From the NCBI GenBank assembly GCA_030403585.1, contig JAUEPE010000039.1:1-59942 (forward strand): a DNA stretch of 59,942 nt. Reading direction: 5' to 3'. Shown one piece after another: positions 21,401 through 36,400 of this stretch (its first letter is position 1; every line of letters begins with the position of its first letter). Made by a program: the position numbers and the translations under genes. The DNA comes from Frankia sp. RB7 (GTDB lineage Bacteria; Pseudomonadota; Alphaproteobacteria; Rhizobiales; Xanthobacteraceae). The notes below the pieces were generated by a model that ran no database searches, had not been told where the DNA came from, and saw only the letters and a program-made list of their open reading frames with translations.

Positions 21401-24400
21401 GTAATAACCGTTGGGGCCCTTGCTGAGCGGCACCGACGAGGTGTCGAGCCGGTAGGTGACACCGGGATCGGCGATGAAGCTCGCAGTGTAATAGGTCACA
21501 CCGAACTGCACGTGCTTCTCGGGCGTGAAGGTGAAGCCGACGCGCTGCCCTTCCGGCAGCGTCAAGTAGACGCGCGTGCCATCGACGAACGGATTGTAGA
21601 TGCCGAGGTTCTCGCGGCCGGTCGGCGGAATGCTGGTCTGGACCTGCGGATCCAGATTGGCAAAGCGCCAGCCATACCCGAACGAGCCCGCGACGTCCTG
21701 GTCGAGCGAGGAGTAGGACCGCACGAGATTCACGGTCGTGCCGCCCAGCACCACCGTCAGGTCAGTGAAGTTCTGGATGTAGGCGGACGGCCTTGCGGGC
21801 GCGTCGGCCTCGACCACCGTCTGGACGACGGTGCTGCGGCCACTGACGTCGGTTGCGGTCAGCCGGAGCTGATAGGCGCCGCTGCGCAAATCGGCGGGAT
21901 CGAAGTGATAGATGGTGCCGGTGACGGGCGTGGTGCCGCTCGCGACCGTCGTGAAGTCGTTCGAGCCGACCAACGCCTGCTCGAGCACCCACGTGTCGAG
22001 GTTGGTGTCGCTGACCGTCGCGTGTAGGTCGAGCGCGGACGTCAGCAGCACATGGTTGGCGACATTGTCGAACGACACGACCGGAGCCGTGTGGTCGTTC
22101 GGATCGCGCACTTTCAGCACCGTATGCGCGGTGCCGATGTGGCCATCAGCATCAGTCGCCGTGGCATCGACGGAAAACACGCCGGGCGTTTGCGGCGTGT
22201 AGCTGGCGCGGCCGTGGCTATCCAGCGTCAGGACTTGCCCGTTGACCGACAGAGTCAGGCCGTCGATCGGGGCCATGCCGGAGGCCGCAACGTGCAGCAG
22301 CACGGGCGTGCCGGGCACGTCGGGGAAACTCGGCGTGATCTCGACGATCACCTGAGGCGGCGCGGCATTGAGCGTCGTGCGCAGCGTCGCGACCTTCGAC
22401 GTGCTCAATTCGCCGTCGGTCACCGTGTATTTGATCGCATAGTCGCCGGTCTGGGTCGGTCCCGGCGTCCAGGTCAGAAGCCCGGTATGGGCATCCAGCG
22501 TCGCGCCTTCAGGCACGCCGAGGGCGGAGAAGCCGAGCTGGGTATTGAGATCGGGGTCGGTGGCGACCAGTTGCAGGCTGAAAGCCTGGCCGACAACGAC
22601 GTTGTGGTCGGAGACATCCAACGTCGGCGCGCGGTCGACGTTGTCGATATGGATGTTGGCGGTGAGCGTGTCGCCGAGGCCGCCGGGATCGACGACCTTG
22701 AACTCGACCGCATAGTCGCCGGACTGCTCAAACCCGGGGGTCCAGATCAGCTGGGCCGTCGCCGGGTCGAAGGTCGCGCCGGTCGGCAGTCCCGAGATCA
22801 GGCTGTAGGTCAGCGGATCGTCGTTGCCGTCCACGGCCGAGATCGCGAATTGCAGCTTGGTGCCTTCGCGTCCGGACTGCTCCTGCAGCGGAATGAAATG
22901 CGGCGCCTCGTTGGAGGCGGTTACGGTGATCGCGATGGTCTGCGTCGTGGTCAGGCTGCCGTCGGTGGCCGACAACACGATGCCGCTGTACTTGCCGACC
23001 TGAACCAGACCCGGCGTCCAAGTCAGCACGCCCGACACCGAATCGATCTTTGCGCCGACCGGAAGGTTGGCCGCCGAATAGGTGACCGTGTCGCCGTCCG
23101 GATCGATCGCGCGCAGCGGCACGCTCAGCGTCTGGTTGGATGCAATCGTCTGATCGCCTGCCAAGATCCAAACGGGCGCCTGGTTGCTCGTGCGGACGAT
23201 CAAATTGAAGAGCTGGTGGTCACCCAGCACGTTGGCGGGATCGCCGTTTCCGCTGTCGGTAACCGACACCAGGATGCCGTATTTGCCGACATCGCCGGCG
23301 GTCGGCGTCCAGGTCAGCACCTTCTGGCCGTAGACGCCGTTGGACGTCAGCGTCGCGCCGCTCGGCAGGCCCGTCGCGCCGAACGTCAGCGGATCCTGGT
23401 CCGCATCGGTCGCCTTGATGACGAGCTGGAACTGCTGGCCGACGACCGCGACCTTGTCGCCGATCGGGGCGATATGCGGCGGCCGGTCCGGCGCGTTGAC
23501 AGTGACGACGAAGGACTGGGTGTTGGACAGCGCGGCATTGGCGCCATTGCCGTCGCCATCGTCGGTCGCGGTCAGGAAGATCGTGTAGTTGCCGCGGTCG
23601 TCCGCGGTCGGCTTGAACGTGAAGACACCGGAGCCGTCGCCATTGTCGACGAATTTGCCGAAGGTGGGTACGCCGAGCATGGTGAGCTTGAGCGGATCAC
23701 CGTCGGCATCGACCGCCGAGACCGGCACCGTCAACACGCCGTCATGATCGACGCTCTGATTGGCGATCGGCGCGACTTGCGGAGCGCGATTGACGTTGAG
23801 GACCGTGAGGGTGACCTGCTGGGTCGTAACCTTGGGCTGTCCGGTGCCGTCGCCGTTGTCGGTCGCCTTGATCGTCACGACATGCTGACCGGCATCGCCG
23901 AAGCCGGGCGTCCAGCTGAACAGCAACGTATCGGGATCGAAGGTCGCGCCCTGCGGCATTCCGCTGAGCGTGTAGCTGACAGTCGGGATGCTGAGGTCGC
24001 CATAGGACAGCGTGCCGTCCGCGGCGCGGTCCGGCGGCGTGAAGCTCGGATTGTCGGGGTCGAAGGCCTGGACGCGGAATTCGATCTTCTGCCCTTCCGG
24101 CCCCTGGAAACTGTCGAGGTTCTGGAAGACCGGCGCGGCGTTGACGTTGAGCACCACGACCGAGGTGGTCTGAGTGGTGCTGGCCTGGCCGTTGCTGACC
24201 GTGAACGGGATCGCGTAGACGCCGTGCTGCGTGTAGTCCGGCGTCCAGGTAAACACGCCGGTCTTGGGATCGAGGAAGCCGCCCGGCGGCAGCAGATTGC
24301 TCGAATAAGTAAGCGGCAGACCGTCGATGTCGGTCGCCTGCAGCGCAATGCGAATCGGCTGGCCTTCATTGCCGATGAAGTCGGCCGGCTTGATCAGCTT

Positions 24401-27400
24401 CGGCGGCTGCGGCGTCGGCGCGATCACGACGGTGGTGACCTGGCTGACCTCATGGAGGCCGTCGCTGGCGACGAAGGTCACATTGGTATAAGTGCCGGCG
24501 GAATGGAAATCCGGCACCCAGATCAAGGTGTGCTGCTGCGCGTCGAAGGTCGCGCCCGGCGGCAGATTGTTGGCCCAGTAGATCAGCTTGTCGCCGTCCG
24601 GATCGGTCGCCTGCACCGTGAGCTTGAGCGCATTGCCCTCCTTGCCGTCGACCTCGGCCGGCAGCGCGGTCAACACCGGCGCGCGGTTCACGCCCGCCAC
24701 CGACAGGGTGAAGGTCTGCGTGTCGTAGGCACCGCCGGCGTCATAGACCTGGAGCACAACGGTCGTTTGGCCGACGCTGTTCGGCGTCGGCATCCAGGAC
24801 ACCAGCCCGGTCGCCGCGTCGATCGTCATGCCGGCCGGTCCCTTCACCAGTACGAAGGAAATCGGGTCGCCGTTGGGATCGAAGGCCGTCGGCTTGTAGG
24901 TGTAGGCCTGCCCCGCGGTCGCCGCCATGACGGGATAGGTGAGGAAGACCGGCGGCGCGTTGCCGGTCAACACGCCGCTGACGCTCGGATCGAACGTCAC
25001 CGGACGGCGGTTGGGATCGGCGACCGTGATGGTCCTGCCGGTGGTCGAATGACCGGCCAGCAGGATGCCGTTGGCCGGCAGGTTCGAACTGAGATCGATC
25101 AGCCAGGAGCCGTCGGCCGCGCGGCCGGCGTTGCCGACCGGCTCGCCGTCGAAATGCTGCGTCGGCGTCAATTGCAGCACGAGCGGTAACACCAGACTGT
25201 GCGAGCTCTTGTTGGTCACGGTGACGTCGAACGAGATCGTTCCGGTGTCGCGGTCGCTGCGGGCCAGTGAGAAGGTCACGTCCAGTACCGAGGTGACGTC
25301 GCTGACGGCGGTGAAGCCGGTCGTGTACTGCTCCGCGAGCGCAAGGCCCGCCGCGCTCTGGACGCTGGTCAGGACCTTGAGCTGGTAGTGATCCGCGTAA
25401 AGCGGCGCGAAGCTGAGCACGGCGGTCCGCGTCGCCTGGTCGTAGGCGATCGCCTGGATCGGGATCAGGCCGGCGCCGTCGCCGCGCAGTTCGTAATTGG
25501 CGGGATTGAGTACCGAGCGCGCATCGCTCGCCGCGCTGGCCAGCATGTCTTCGTCGAACGTCACTGAAAGGCTGGCGAACGGCAGCGACACGAACGTGTC
25601 GGGCGGCGGGTTGGAGCTCGTGACGTGCGGCGCCCGCACCGGGCCGAGAACGTCGACTTGATGCGACTGGCTCAGGAACACGCGGCCGTCGGCACTGGTC
25701 CTGACAATGTCGCCGCGCGTGCCGCCCTTGGCGACGTCGACGACCTTCATGGTCGCGAGATCGACCATCGACAGCACGGTGCCGTTGCCGGACGCCGCGG
25801 CTTCGGTGTGGGAAACGAACAGCAGGCCCTCGAACTTGGATCCGGCCGCGCCGAACGCGATCGAGCCGACATCGTCGTCGAACGATAGCATCAGCTTGGG
25901 CGTGTTGCCCGTGAACTCGATCACCTGACCCTGATTGTGCGGCCAGGTGACGGCCCACAACGTGCCGTCCGGTGCAAAGGCCAGACTGCCGACCCTGATG
26001 TCGCTGAAATGGGTGAAGGTCTTGGCGGTCGGATCGAAGATCTCGATGCCGTTGCCCGACGAGACATAGACCAAGCCGGTCCCCGGCTGCAGCGCCAGGC
26101 TCTGGGTCAGCGAATCCCCGAACTGGTCGATTACGGCGCCGGTGGTGGCGTCGAGTTCGTAGAGCGGTCCGCCACCGGTGGCGGCCCAGATCACGTTGCG
26201 GGCGGTGTCGAGCACCATGTCGTAGATCGGCTCGGGCAGCGTGACCAGCGGGGCTCCGACCTGGCCGCCCTCGGCGTTCAGCTTGTAGATCTGGTTGCGC
26301 GACGCGCCGCCGCTCACCAGCACCGTGTTGTCCGGCATGACCAGGATGGCCATCGGCCCGATGCCGGCGCCGCTCGCGGCGATCCCGGTCGCGAAGGCCT
26401 GCGCGGTGAAGGGCGCCAGGACGTTCGAGAATTCGGACGCACGGGTCTGGACGACGGCGGAGGGAATGCCCTGCTGCGCCTGAAGGAATAAGGCGTTGGT
26501 CGACGGGTTCGTCGACGGCGCCGGCGGCGTACCGAGATCCTGGGTCGTATCGCCGACCGTCGGCGTGGCACCAAGATTGACAGTGGAATCGCTGTTCGGG
26601 ACGGAGGCTCCGAGCGGCACCTGCTCGCGGTTGCCGGCATTGTCGGTCGCCAGCGCCAGGAATTTGTACGTGTGGCCCGCCTGACCGTTGTAGATGCCCG
26701 AGGTCTGCGTGGTCTGCTTAAGCCAGGTAGTGTAGTTGCCGCCGTCGACCGACACGTAGACGGTGACGTCCTTGACGCCGCTGCCGGCGGCGTCGTCCTT
26801 CGCGCTCCATTGCACCTGATAGTCGGCGCCGCCTTGAACCAGCGGCGCTGCCGCCAGTGTCGTCACCGGCGCCTGGCCGTCCAGCGTGAAGGTCAGCTGC
26901 TGGGTGTCCATCGGCGCAGCGGTGTTGAAGATCACGCGCGCCTGGGCGGTCAATTCCGTGCCGGTGGCAAGTCCCGTCTTCGGCGTTGCGGTGTAGCTGA
27001 CGAAGCCGCGGCCGTCGCCTGCGGCATCGTCGGGCGGCAGCAGGCCCTTGGTCGGATCCTGGATGACCTCGCCGGTCAGCGGATCGATCGCCTGCAACAG
27101 CCAGGTCAGCGTGTTGGAGGACAGATCGATGCCGGCGCTGACGCGCAGGATGAAGCCCTTACTCTGGGTGAAGTCGAAATCGTTCTGGAACGAGCCGACG
27201 CCGTCGGGAACGTGGACCTTGATGTTTCCGATCTGGAGATCGCCGAGGCGGAACGAGCGCGGCTCATAGTCCGAATCGAGCTGCGTCACGATGCGGATTT
27301 CGCCGACCGTCGAGGACGCGTGCGGCGCGTTCTGGAACTGGATGGTGTAGGGCTCGGCGGCACCGGCGGGCACGAACTGATCCGTGCCGTAGCCGAGCGG

Positions 27401-30400
27401 TCCGTTCAGGAACGCCTGACCGGTGCGGCCGCTGCCGTTGAAGAACGACGCGAAATTCGGCGGGTTGACGTTGATGAAGTTCTGGTTTTCCGGGTGCGTC
27501 TGGTCGTTGGTATGTTGCGTTTCCGGGAAGTCCCAGCTGTTGGCCCAGGGAACGTAGACATAGTTCGACTCGTAGTGCGTCGGTGACGCCGCGTTCAGAT
27601 CGAAATCGCTGGCCGGCGGCGGATCGAAGCTAACATATTGGGTCGGCTCGTGCGGGCTGACCGTGTCTTCCTTGGTCGTCTGGTACGGCGTCGTCGCGGT
27701 CGGGTCGCTGCCGTACCATTGCTGCACCTGGCTGAAGAACTGCAGCAAATTGCCGTTGGTGATGATCTGCTTGCCGGCGGGACCGGCGAGAATGCCGGCC
27801 GCAAGGGTCGCCTGCAGGCTGACGAGAACGGGATTGTCGTGGATCTCGGGCGGCTGATCGACCGGCCGCAGCAGGCCGGCCTGGGTCAGGGCCGTCAGGT
27901 AAAGATCGCGCCACGAATTCGCATCCGCCGCGAGGTTCTGCAGCGCCGACGAGGCCGTCGGATCCTTCAGGATGTTGAGGCGCAGCGTTTCGGCCAACTG
28001 CGTCTGCTGCGCGACATATTCCTCGGGCGTGAGCGCGGTGGCAGAGCCCATGATGTTGAAGGCGAACGCGGTGACGCCCGGCTGCTCGCTCTGATTGCCC
28101 GGCGGCAGGCCGTTCGGATAGGTCTGCACCAGGAAATTGAACGTGGTGTTGGCGCGCGTGGGGAGATCGTAGGCGTAGCCAGTCGTCAGCGACTGACCGT
28201 TGGTATCCGACATCGGCACAATGCTGGCCCACGGCACGTCGGCGATGTTTGGCGCTCCCGTGACATTGGTGGTCACGCCAAGATACGGCACGCCCTCGTT
28301 CAGCGGTGTGCCCGGTACGCCGTACTGGAACTGGACGTAGGGAATGTCGACGTTGGTCTGACTCGTCAGCGTGAAGCCATAGAGGCCGCTCTGGCCGGCC
28401 CAGATCACGCGCGGTCCGCCGAGCGCGATGCTGACGTCGGCGGGCAGCGCCTCCTCGACGAGATAGCGATACGGCGCGATGGCGATCAGGCCATTCGGGT
28501 TGATCACCTCGACGTCGTAAAGGCCGTGCGGAGCGTTGCGCAGATCGAAGATCGCGATGATCCGCGTCGGGTCCATGACCTTGTAGCTGACCGGCTCGTA
28601 TTCGGCGAAGCCCGGCCGAACCAGTTTCACCACCGCCTGCGCGTCGAACTGGGCGCCGGAAATCACGGTGGTGACGTAACGATCGTCGCCGCCCTGGTCC
28701 TGCTTCACGTCGGTGATGCCGAACGGCAGCACATGCGCGAGCAAGGTCACGCGCGAATTGGCGCCCGGCTCCGACTGGCCATGCACCAGCACGTAATAGG
28801 TGCCTGCCGTCGTCGACGGTATCACCGAGACCTGGTTGGCTTGCACGGCGCCTTGATAGGACGCGTCGTAGTTCGCGGGAGTTGGCAGCGCGCCGTAGCG
28901 CAGGAACAGCGTATTGGCGGCGGTCGAGTCCGCCGCGGTCAGATCGACCTGCAACGTCTCGCCCTGCGCCACCGTCACCTGGAACAGTCGATCCTGACCA
29001 GTCGAGAGCGTGGTATCCTGCGCAACGCCAAGATGCAGTTCCGGCACCGTCACATTCAGGACGCTCGCCGACACCGTCGTGTTGTTCTGCGTCGGCGCCT
29101 CGACGATGTCGTCGAAGATGTCGGTGCGAACGATGACCCGGTACGTTCCCGGCGTCGCCGGCGGCAATTGCGCGTTCAGCGTCGCCGTATAGGACCCGCC
29201 CGGCAGCAGCGTTCCGGTGAAATCGAAGAAGCCGATCGGCTTGTCGCCGATGTCCCAGACGTTATCGCTGGAAAGATAAGCGACGTCGCGCCACGAGCCG
29301 CTCGCGGCGTTGACGCCGACATTGTCCACCGTCCAGGTCAGGTGGACGGTATCGCCGGACATCGCGCCGTTCGGGATCGTGATGGTGTCGACGACGAGAT
29401 CGGACGGCGGCGGCTGATCGATCAGAAGCGGTGTCGCAGTCGAGGTCGCGTTGTTGGATTCCTTGCCCGCCTCGTACACGGTGCCGATGATCGGCGACGT
29501 CGTCGTGGGCGGATCGGTGAGAACGAAGATGTACCACGGGCCCGTCAGGTTCTTGGGCGCCTTGAACGTCAAGCTGTTCTGATAGCTCGCACCCGCGGCC
29601 AGTCCGCCGAGGTGGGTTACGGCTCCGAGATAGGTGTCGGCGTCGCTGAGGAACTGGTCCCGCGAGAGGTAGATATAATCGTCCCACTTGCCCTGGCGAT
29701 CCGGCACCGCTCCGCCGCCGGTGTTCGTGACCTGATAGGTCACCGTGAACGACTGTCCCGTCAGGACGTGGTCGAGCTGAAGCGGATCCGGCCCCTGCGC
29801 CACGAGCGAGGTGACTTGCAGATCGGGCGGCGGCACCATCGAGATCGGCAGCAGGGCCGAGGTGATGTTGTTACCTTCACCCTGGAACTCCGGAACGCTG
29901 CCCATCCCATCGCTGTATTGCAGATTCGAGATGCCCAGCAGAGGGTCGTGCACGCCGGACGCTGTGGAGTCGGTGTAAACGAGGATGTAGTAATTGCCGC
30001 CAAGGCCGTCGGGCAGCCGTGCATCAATCGTGGCCGTGTAGCTCGCGCCGGAGGCCAGGATGCTGCCATGCGAGAACGAACCGATTTCGATGTCGTGACC
30101 GTCGAGCGAGGGATCGAGCGACAGGAAGACACGATCGGTCCAGCGCCCCTCGCGCGTGTCGCGATTGCCGGTGTTGGTGACGGTCCAGGTGATGGGAATG
30201 ATCTGGCCCGACTGGGGCACGTCGACCGGCAGAACGAGATTGGTGACCTGAAGATCGGGCTCGCGATAGATGACGGGAAGGACGCCGGCGGTGCGGTTGT
30301 TGGCCGCATTCTCATAACCCCGGATCGTGAATGAATCTCTGGAGCCGGCGTTGGAGCGCGAATTGGTGGACGTGACGCCATCCGGATTGGTGATGACGTA

Positions 30401-33400
30401 GACGTAATAGGGCTGCGGATCTGCGGCCGTGCCGCCGATTCCCTTCGGCAACAGGAACGTCGCCGACTGCGTGTAGCTGGCACCGCTGGCGAGGGGCTGG
30501 TCGTTGCTATGCGCGTAACGGCCAATGAAGGTAATCTGGTTAGGATCGTACGTCGCATAGCGCGAGAAATAGACGTCGTCGTTCCAGTAGCGCGTGCCCG
30601 ACCAGACATCGGCGCCGAAGTTCTGCACGGTCCAGGAGACCGTGGTCAATTCGCCGGAATAGTTCGTCGTCGGAGCGGTGACGGAGGTGACGCGGAGATC
30701 GGCCACCGGTCGGGCCACGACGCTGGTATTACCGACATTGATGTTGTTGTCAGTGTACTGGCCCTCCCAGGTCGGCGCTACGTAGGCGCCGTTTGAGTTG
30801 TATCCACCGGTATTGCTAACGACGATGACATATTTACCCGAGATCTCGGGCGTGAGCTTGAAGGTTGCCTGATTGGTATAGCTGCCGTTGGAGTTGACAA
30901 TGCCGTCGTGCTCGACCGAACCGAGGAACCACTGGTTGCCGACGTCCTTGCCGGTGTTCGGTGGCACAAAGGTGGGCACGTCCGACAGATAGACCTGATC
31001 GAGCAGCACCGGATTTTCGGTGGCGTTGGTGCCCTGGTTCTGAACCGTCCAGCTCACCGTGTAATCTTCGCCGCCGACGCCGGTCGCCTGCGGGTTCACG
31101 ACCGTCACGACCAGGTCCGGCGGCGGCGTCAGCAGCACCGTGATCGGGCGGGCTTTGTAATTGTCGTTGTTGGAGCGGTTCGGGTCGTCCGGGTTGACGT
31201 TGGTATCCTGGGTGCTCTTGTGCACCACGTCGAACGCGTCGGACCAGGCCGTGATGTAAAACTCGCCGGAGATATGCTGCGGCAATGTCACGGTCGCCGT
31301 GACGTCGTAACCGGTCGGCAACGTGATGACGCTCGGGTCGTTGCCGATAATGCCGCTGTGCGCGATCGTGCCGAGCAGAACGTCGCCCTTGGTCGTGTTG
31401 GGCCGCGTCTTGTCGCGCGTCAGCCAGATTTCGTCGGTCCAGCTCTGCTGGTCGGTCGGCTCCAGGCCGAGATTGTCGACGTGGTAGGAGACCGTGATGG
31501 TCGACCCGTCGTAGGACTGATTCGGCGCTTTGACGTTGCTGGTGACGAGATCGGCCGGCGGCTCGGCGTTGACGTAGATCGCTTTGACGAAGGTGTTGTT
31601 GTCGGGAGCAGGATATTCGCTGACGCCGTTGTTGGCGTTGGTGTCGACGATGATGTAGGCCGGCCCGCCCATCCGTTTCGGCACCAGCATGTTGCCGGTC
31701 GAGATCTGGTACTTGCCGCCGGGATCGAGCGCCGAGAGATTATCGAACGAACCGATCAGGATGGCGCTGCCGTCGAGATGGTCGATCAATGAGATGTAGA
31801 CGTTGTCTTTCCAGTGGCCCTTGGCTTCGACGATACCCTGGTTGATGACCGTGAAGTCGAGCGCGACCGTGCCGCCGGCATTGGCCGAGGACGGAAGATT
31901 GTCGATCGAGAAGACCTGGAGATCCGGATTCGGCGGCACAACCAGCGTGAGTGTGCTGGGGTCGGCCAGCGTGTTGTTGCTAGAGACAGGCTCGTAGACC
32001 GGGAATAGGCCGGAATTGGTCTTGACCATCAACTGGAAAACGCCGGCAACGTTGCTCGGCAATTGCACGACTTCGGACCGCGTATAGGACAGCCCGGCGC
32101 CGAGCGGGCCGGTAAAGTCGAAGGCGCCGAGACCGAGGGTGCGGTGCTGGCCGCCGACTTCCTGCAGATAGATGCTGTCGTACCACGTTCCCATGGCCGG
32201 ACCGCCGCCGCCATTCTGGATGGTCCAGCTGACGTCGATCTTGTCGCCGGCGTTGGCCTGGCTGACCTGGGCCGTCGATCCCGGCGTGGTCGCGACCACC
32301 GTGCCCGGCACGAGGTCCGGCGCCGGCGTCAGGTTGATCGTAACGGGGCCCGAGACGACAGCATTGTTGTCGGTGTAAATGAATTCCGACGGACCGCCGG
32401 TGGTTACCACGACATAGAACGTGCCATGCAGACCGTCCGGGATCATCGCGGTGCCGCTGCGGGAATAGCTGCCACCAACCTCCAGCGCGCCGACGTGGTC
32501 GAAGCTGCCGATGGTCACGACGATGTTCTTGCCGAGCGGATCGGTCGCCAGCGCGACGCTGTCGGACCAGGCGGTGCGGTCCGTGGTACCGATCGCGTGC
32601 GGCGACTGGTTGGTGACGGTCCAGGACACCGTGATCGGCTGGCTGCTGTTCGCCGTCGGCGCGACGACGAGGTTCGAGACGGCGAGATCGGCAAACGGAG
32701 CGGTCACTACATCGAACATGTTCGATGCTTCCGCCGTGTTGTTGGTTTCGGCGCTGTTCTCGAAAACCGCATCGTTCGAATCGGTGCGGACAAACAGATG
32801 CGAATGGGTCTGGTACTTCGGCGGCAGCGTGATGGTCAGGCTGGACTGATAGGTCGCCCCAACGCCGAGCACGCCGGCGTGATCGAGCCGCCCGATCACC
32901 GTGCCGTGGTCCGGATTGGTGTCGGACGACACGATGATCACGTCGGTCCAGTTGCCGACCGTGGTTGCGGCCAGGCCGGCATTGGCAACGGTCCAACCGA
33001 TCGTGACGGTCGCGGGATCGCCGACGGTCAGGCTGGGCGCGGTGACCGCTGACGTCACGAGGTCGGCATAAGGCGCGAGCCCGGACGTGGCCGTGATCGT
33101 CGCCGAATTGTTGCCTTCCGCCGTAGATGAGCCGTTCGGACCGGAGGTATTGAATTCGCCGACCTGGCTGTAGAAGTCAGTGGTCACCGTGAATTCGAGC
33201 TGGCCCGCGCCCGGCGAACCCTGAGGCAGCGAGAACGCATATTGCTGCGCGCGCGAGCCGGCGGCCGCGATGGATCCATTGCCAGCGGCGGCGGGATCGT
33301 AGAGCACGTCGCCGAGCGCCACGACTTGATTGGTCGTGACGTTGCGCACCACCACGTGGGAATAGAACGCACCGGCAACGGCAGCATTGCCGGTGTTCTG

Positions 33401-36400
33401 CACCGTCCAGTTCAGCATCGCGCTGCCGCCCGACAGCAATCCGGTGTTTGGCGTCAGTGCGAGATTGGCAACCTGCAGGTCCGGTGCAGGGGCCGTCGTC
33501 GAAACGACGATCACACTGTTGGTATTGTTGCTCTCCGCCGCGTTGCTGCCGCCGTTGCCCGAATTGTTGAATTCGAACACTTGGTTGAAATTGTCGGTCG
33601 TGACCGTGAACTGGATTTGACCGGTGCCACGAAGGCCCGAGGGAAGCGTGTAGCTGAGCTGCCGCGCACGTGTGCCGCCTGCGGCGATCGAACCGTTGCC
33701 GCTGGCCGATTCCGTATAGGGAAGCGAAATCGTGTCGAGCGTCTCGCCCGTCGTCAGGTTCTTGATCGTGATGGAATCGTACCAAGAGCCGCTGGTCAGC
33801 GCGCTACCGACATTGCGGTCGTCCCAGTGCAGCACGACGCCCGCGCCTGACTGCAATCCGTTCGGCGCGTCGACCGAGAGATTGGCGGCGGTGAGGTCGG
33901 GATATGGCGCGACCGTCGACGTGACTGTCTTGGTGTTGGTGTTGTTGGTCTCCGCCGTTCCGGACGAATTGAACTCGGACACATTGTTGTTGCTGTCGGC
34001 CGTGATGGTGACCTGGATCTGGCCGATGCCGCGACTGCCGTCCGGCAGCTTGCCCACATACTGGCGCGTGCGCGACGCGCCACCCGCTATCGCGCCATTG
34101 CCGGCCTGCGCCGGATCATACGGCACTGCGACGCTGGCGAGCGTCTCGCCGGTTGTCAGGTTTTTAATAACAATCAGGTCGGTCCAGCCGCTCGCCGTCG
34201 ACTTCGTACCGGTGTTGCTGTCGTCCCATCTGACGGTGAACGACCCGCCCGACGTCAAGCCGGCCGGATCGACGCTGATATTGGCGATCTGGAGATCGGC
34301 ATAGGGCGCACTCACCGAAGTGAAGCTGAACGAGCCCGAATTATTGCTCTCGGCGGTCCCGCCGGCATTGTTTTCCACGACCACATTGCCACTGTCGGCC
34401 GTGACCTTAACGGTGATCTGGCCGATACCGCGCAAACCGTCGGGCAACTGGTAGCTGACCTGCTGGGCGCGGAAGCCGCCGGCTTCGATATTGCCTTTGC
34501 CGGCCGCGGCCGGACTGTAGGGCACCAGCAGGGTCGCAAGCGTCTCGCCGGTCGTGGTGTTCTGGATAACGACCGTGTCAGTCCAACCCACCGGCGTTGC
34601 CCGGGTGCTGGTATTCTGGTCGTTCCATTTGATGGTGACCGTGCTGCCCGACGTGACGCCATTCGCCGGGTCGACGCTGATGCTGCCGACCACGAGATCG
34701 GGATAGGAGGCGATCGAGGACCCGACGACGGCGACCGCGCTATTGTTGGTCTCAGCGGTGCCGCCGCTATTGGACTCGAATAGATTGGCACCGCTGTCAG
34801 CGGTGACGGTGACTTCGATATTACCGACACCGGCCGCGCCGTCCGGCAGCAGGAACGCCATCTGACGCGCGCGCTGGCCGCCCGCCGCGATATTGCCGTT
34901 GCCGGCCGCTGTCGGATCGTAGGGCACGATCTGGTTGATCAGGATTTGTCCGGTCGAGGTGTTGCGCACGACGACGCGATCCTGCCAGGCGCCGGTGGTC
35001 GCTCCGTTGCCTGTATTGGTGTCGTTCCAGTTCACGATCACCAGGTCGCCCGACTGGATTCCTGCCGTGGCGTTGCCGGTGAAGAGCGAGAACGCCAGAT
35101 CGTCGGCGTAGCCGTCATTATAGCTGCCGCCCTGCCGCGTCATCGAAAGCGTGATGACGACCTTGCGCGCGCCGACCGGAACCAGGTCGGTGGCGGTCCG
35201 CGCCAGCAGACCGGTCGCATTAGCGCGATCGGTTGCGGTCACCGGCCCGACCGTGGTGGTGCCGAGCACCGTGCCGTCCGACGCGACGAACTTGGCCGTC
35301 AGCGCCGCGGCGTCCTCCTGGCTGCTGAAACCGCCGAGATAGCCCGCCAAGGCAAACGCAGCGGCGCCGGCATCGATGGTCGCGCTCGCCGAGGTCAGGT
35401 CGATGACCTGCGACAGCGAAGACTGAGCGTTGTCCGGACCGCCGGCAAACATGTCGGCGCCGCGATCGGCGGGACCGGGGTCGCTGACAGTCGGTCCACC
35501 CGACGCGCCGTAGGCCAGCAGTTCTGGCGTGCCGGTCACCGTCCATCCTGCGAACGGACTACCGGCGCTGCCGGCCTCCGCATTCCCGTTCACGATCAGA
35601 TTGTGATTGAACAGGCTGGAGACGCCGGCTGGCGGCTGCAGCGAGACGCCGCTGAGCGTCAGCCCGGTCACCTGGAGATCGGGATACGGCGCCAGCGTCG
35701 AAGCTTGCGTCACACTGGTGGTGTTGTTGGTCCCGATGGAATCGGACTCGACGACCGAACGCAAGTAGTTGACCGTGGCCGTGACCTGAATCTGGCCCAC
35801 TCCGGCCGCGCCGTTCGGCAGCATGAAGCTGTACTGGCGCTGACGCGAGGTGCCGCCCGCGATCGCGCCGTTGCCGGACGCGGCCGGGTCATACGGCACC
35901 GTCGTGCTGAATAGCGTCTGTCCTGTCGTCGTGTTCTTGACCACGATCAGGTCGTTGAACGCGCCCGATGTGGCGAGATTGCCGACATTGGTCACGGTCC
36001 ACTGCACCAGCACCGTACCGCTCGATTGCAGGCCCGTCCCAGGCGTCAGCGTCAAATTGCTGATCTGCAGGTCACGCGTGTCGTTGTCGCGATTGACGAC
36101 GCTGACGTCCGGCAAATTGACGTGATTATAGTTCGCGTCACTGCTGGTCGCGGTGCCCTGGATCTTGTAGCTGACGTCGCCATCGATGAGCTGATCGTCC
36201 ACGCCCTGGACGGTGACCGTCTGCGCGACGTTCCAGGTCTGCGCCGTGAAAGTCAGCGTGAGCGGCGTGACGGTGCCTTCCGCCGGATTGCTCGACGTCA
36301 GGCTAACCACGACATTGGCCAGCGGCTGGCTGTTCAGGACGACAGTGTAGGTCGCCTGCCCGCCCGACTCGGTCGTGACGAGGCCCGACGACGGCGTGAC

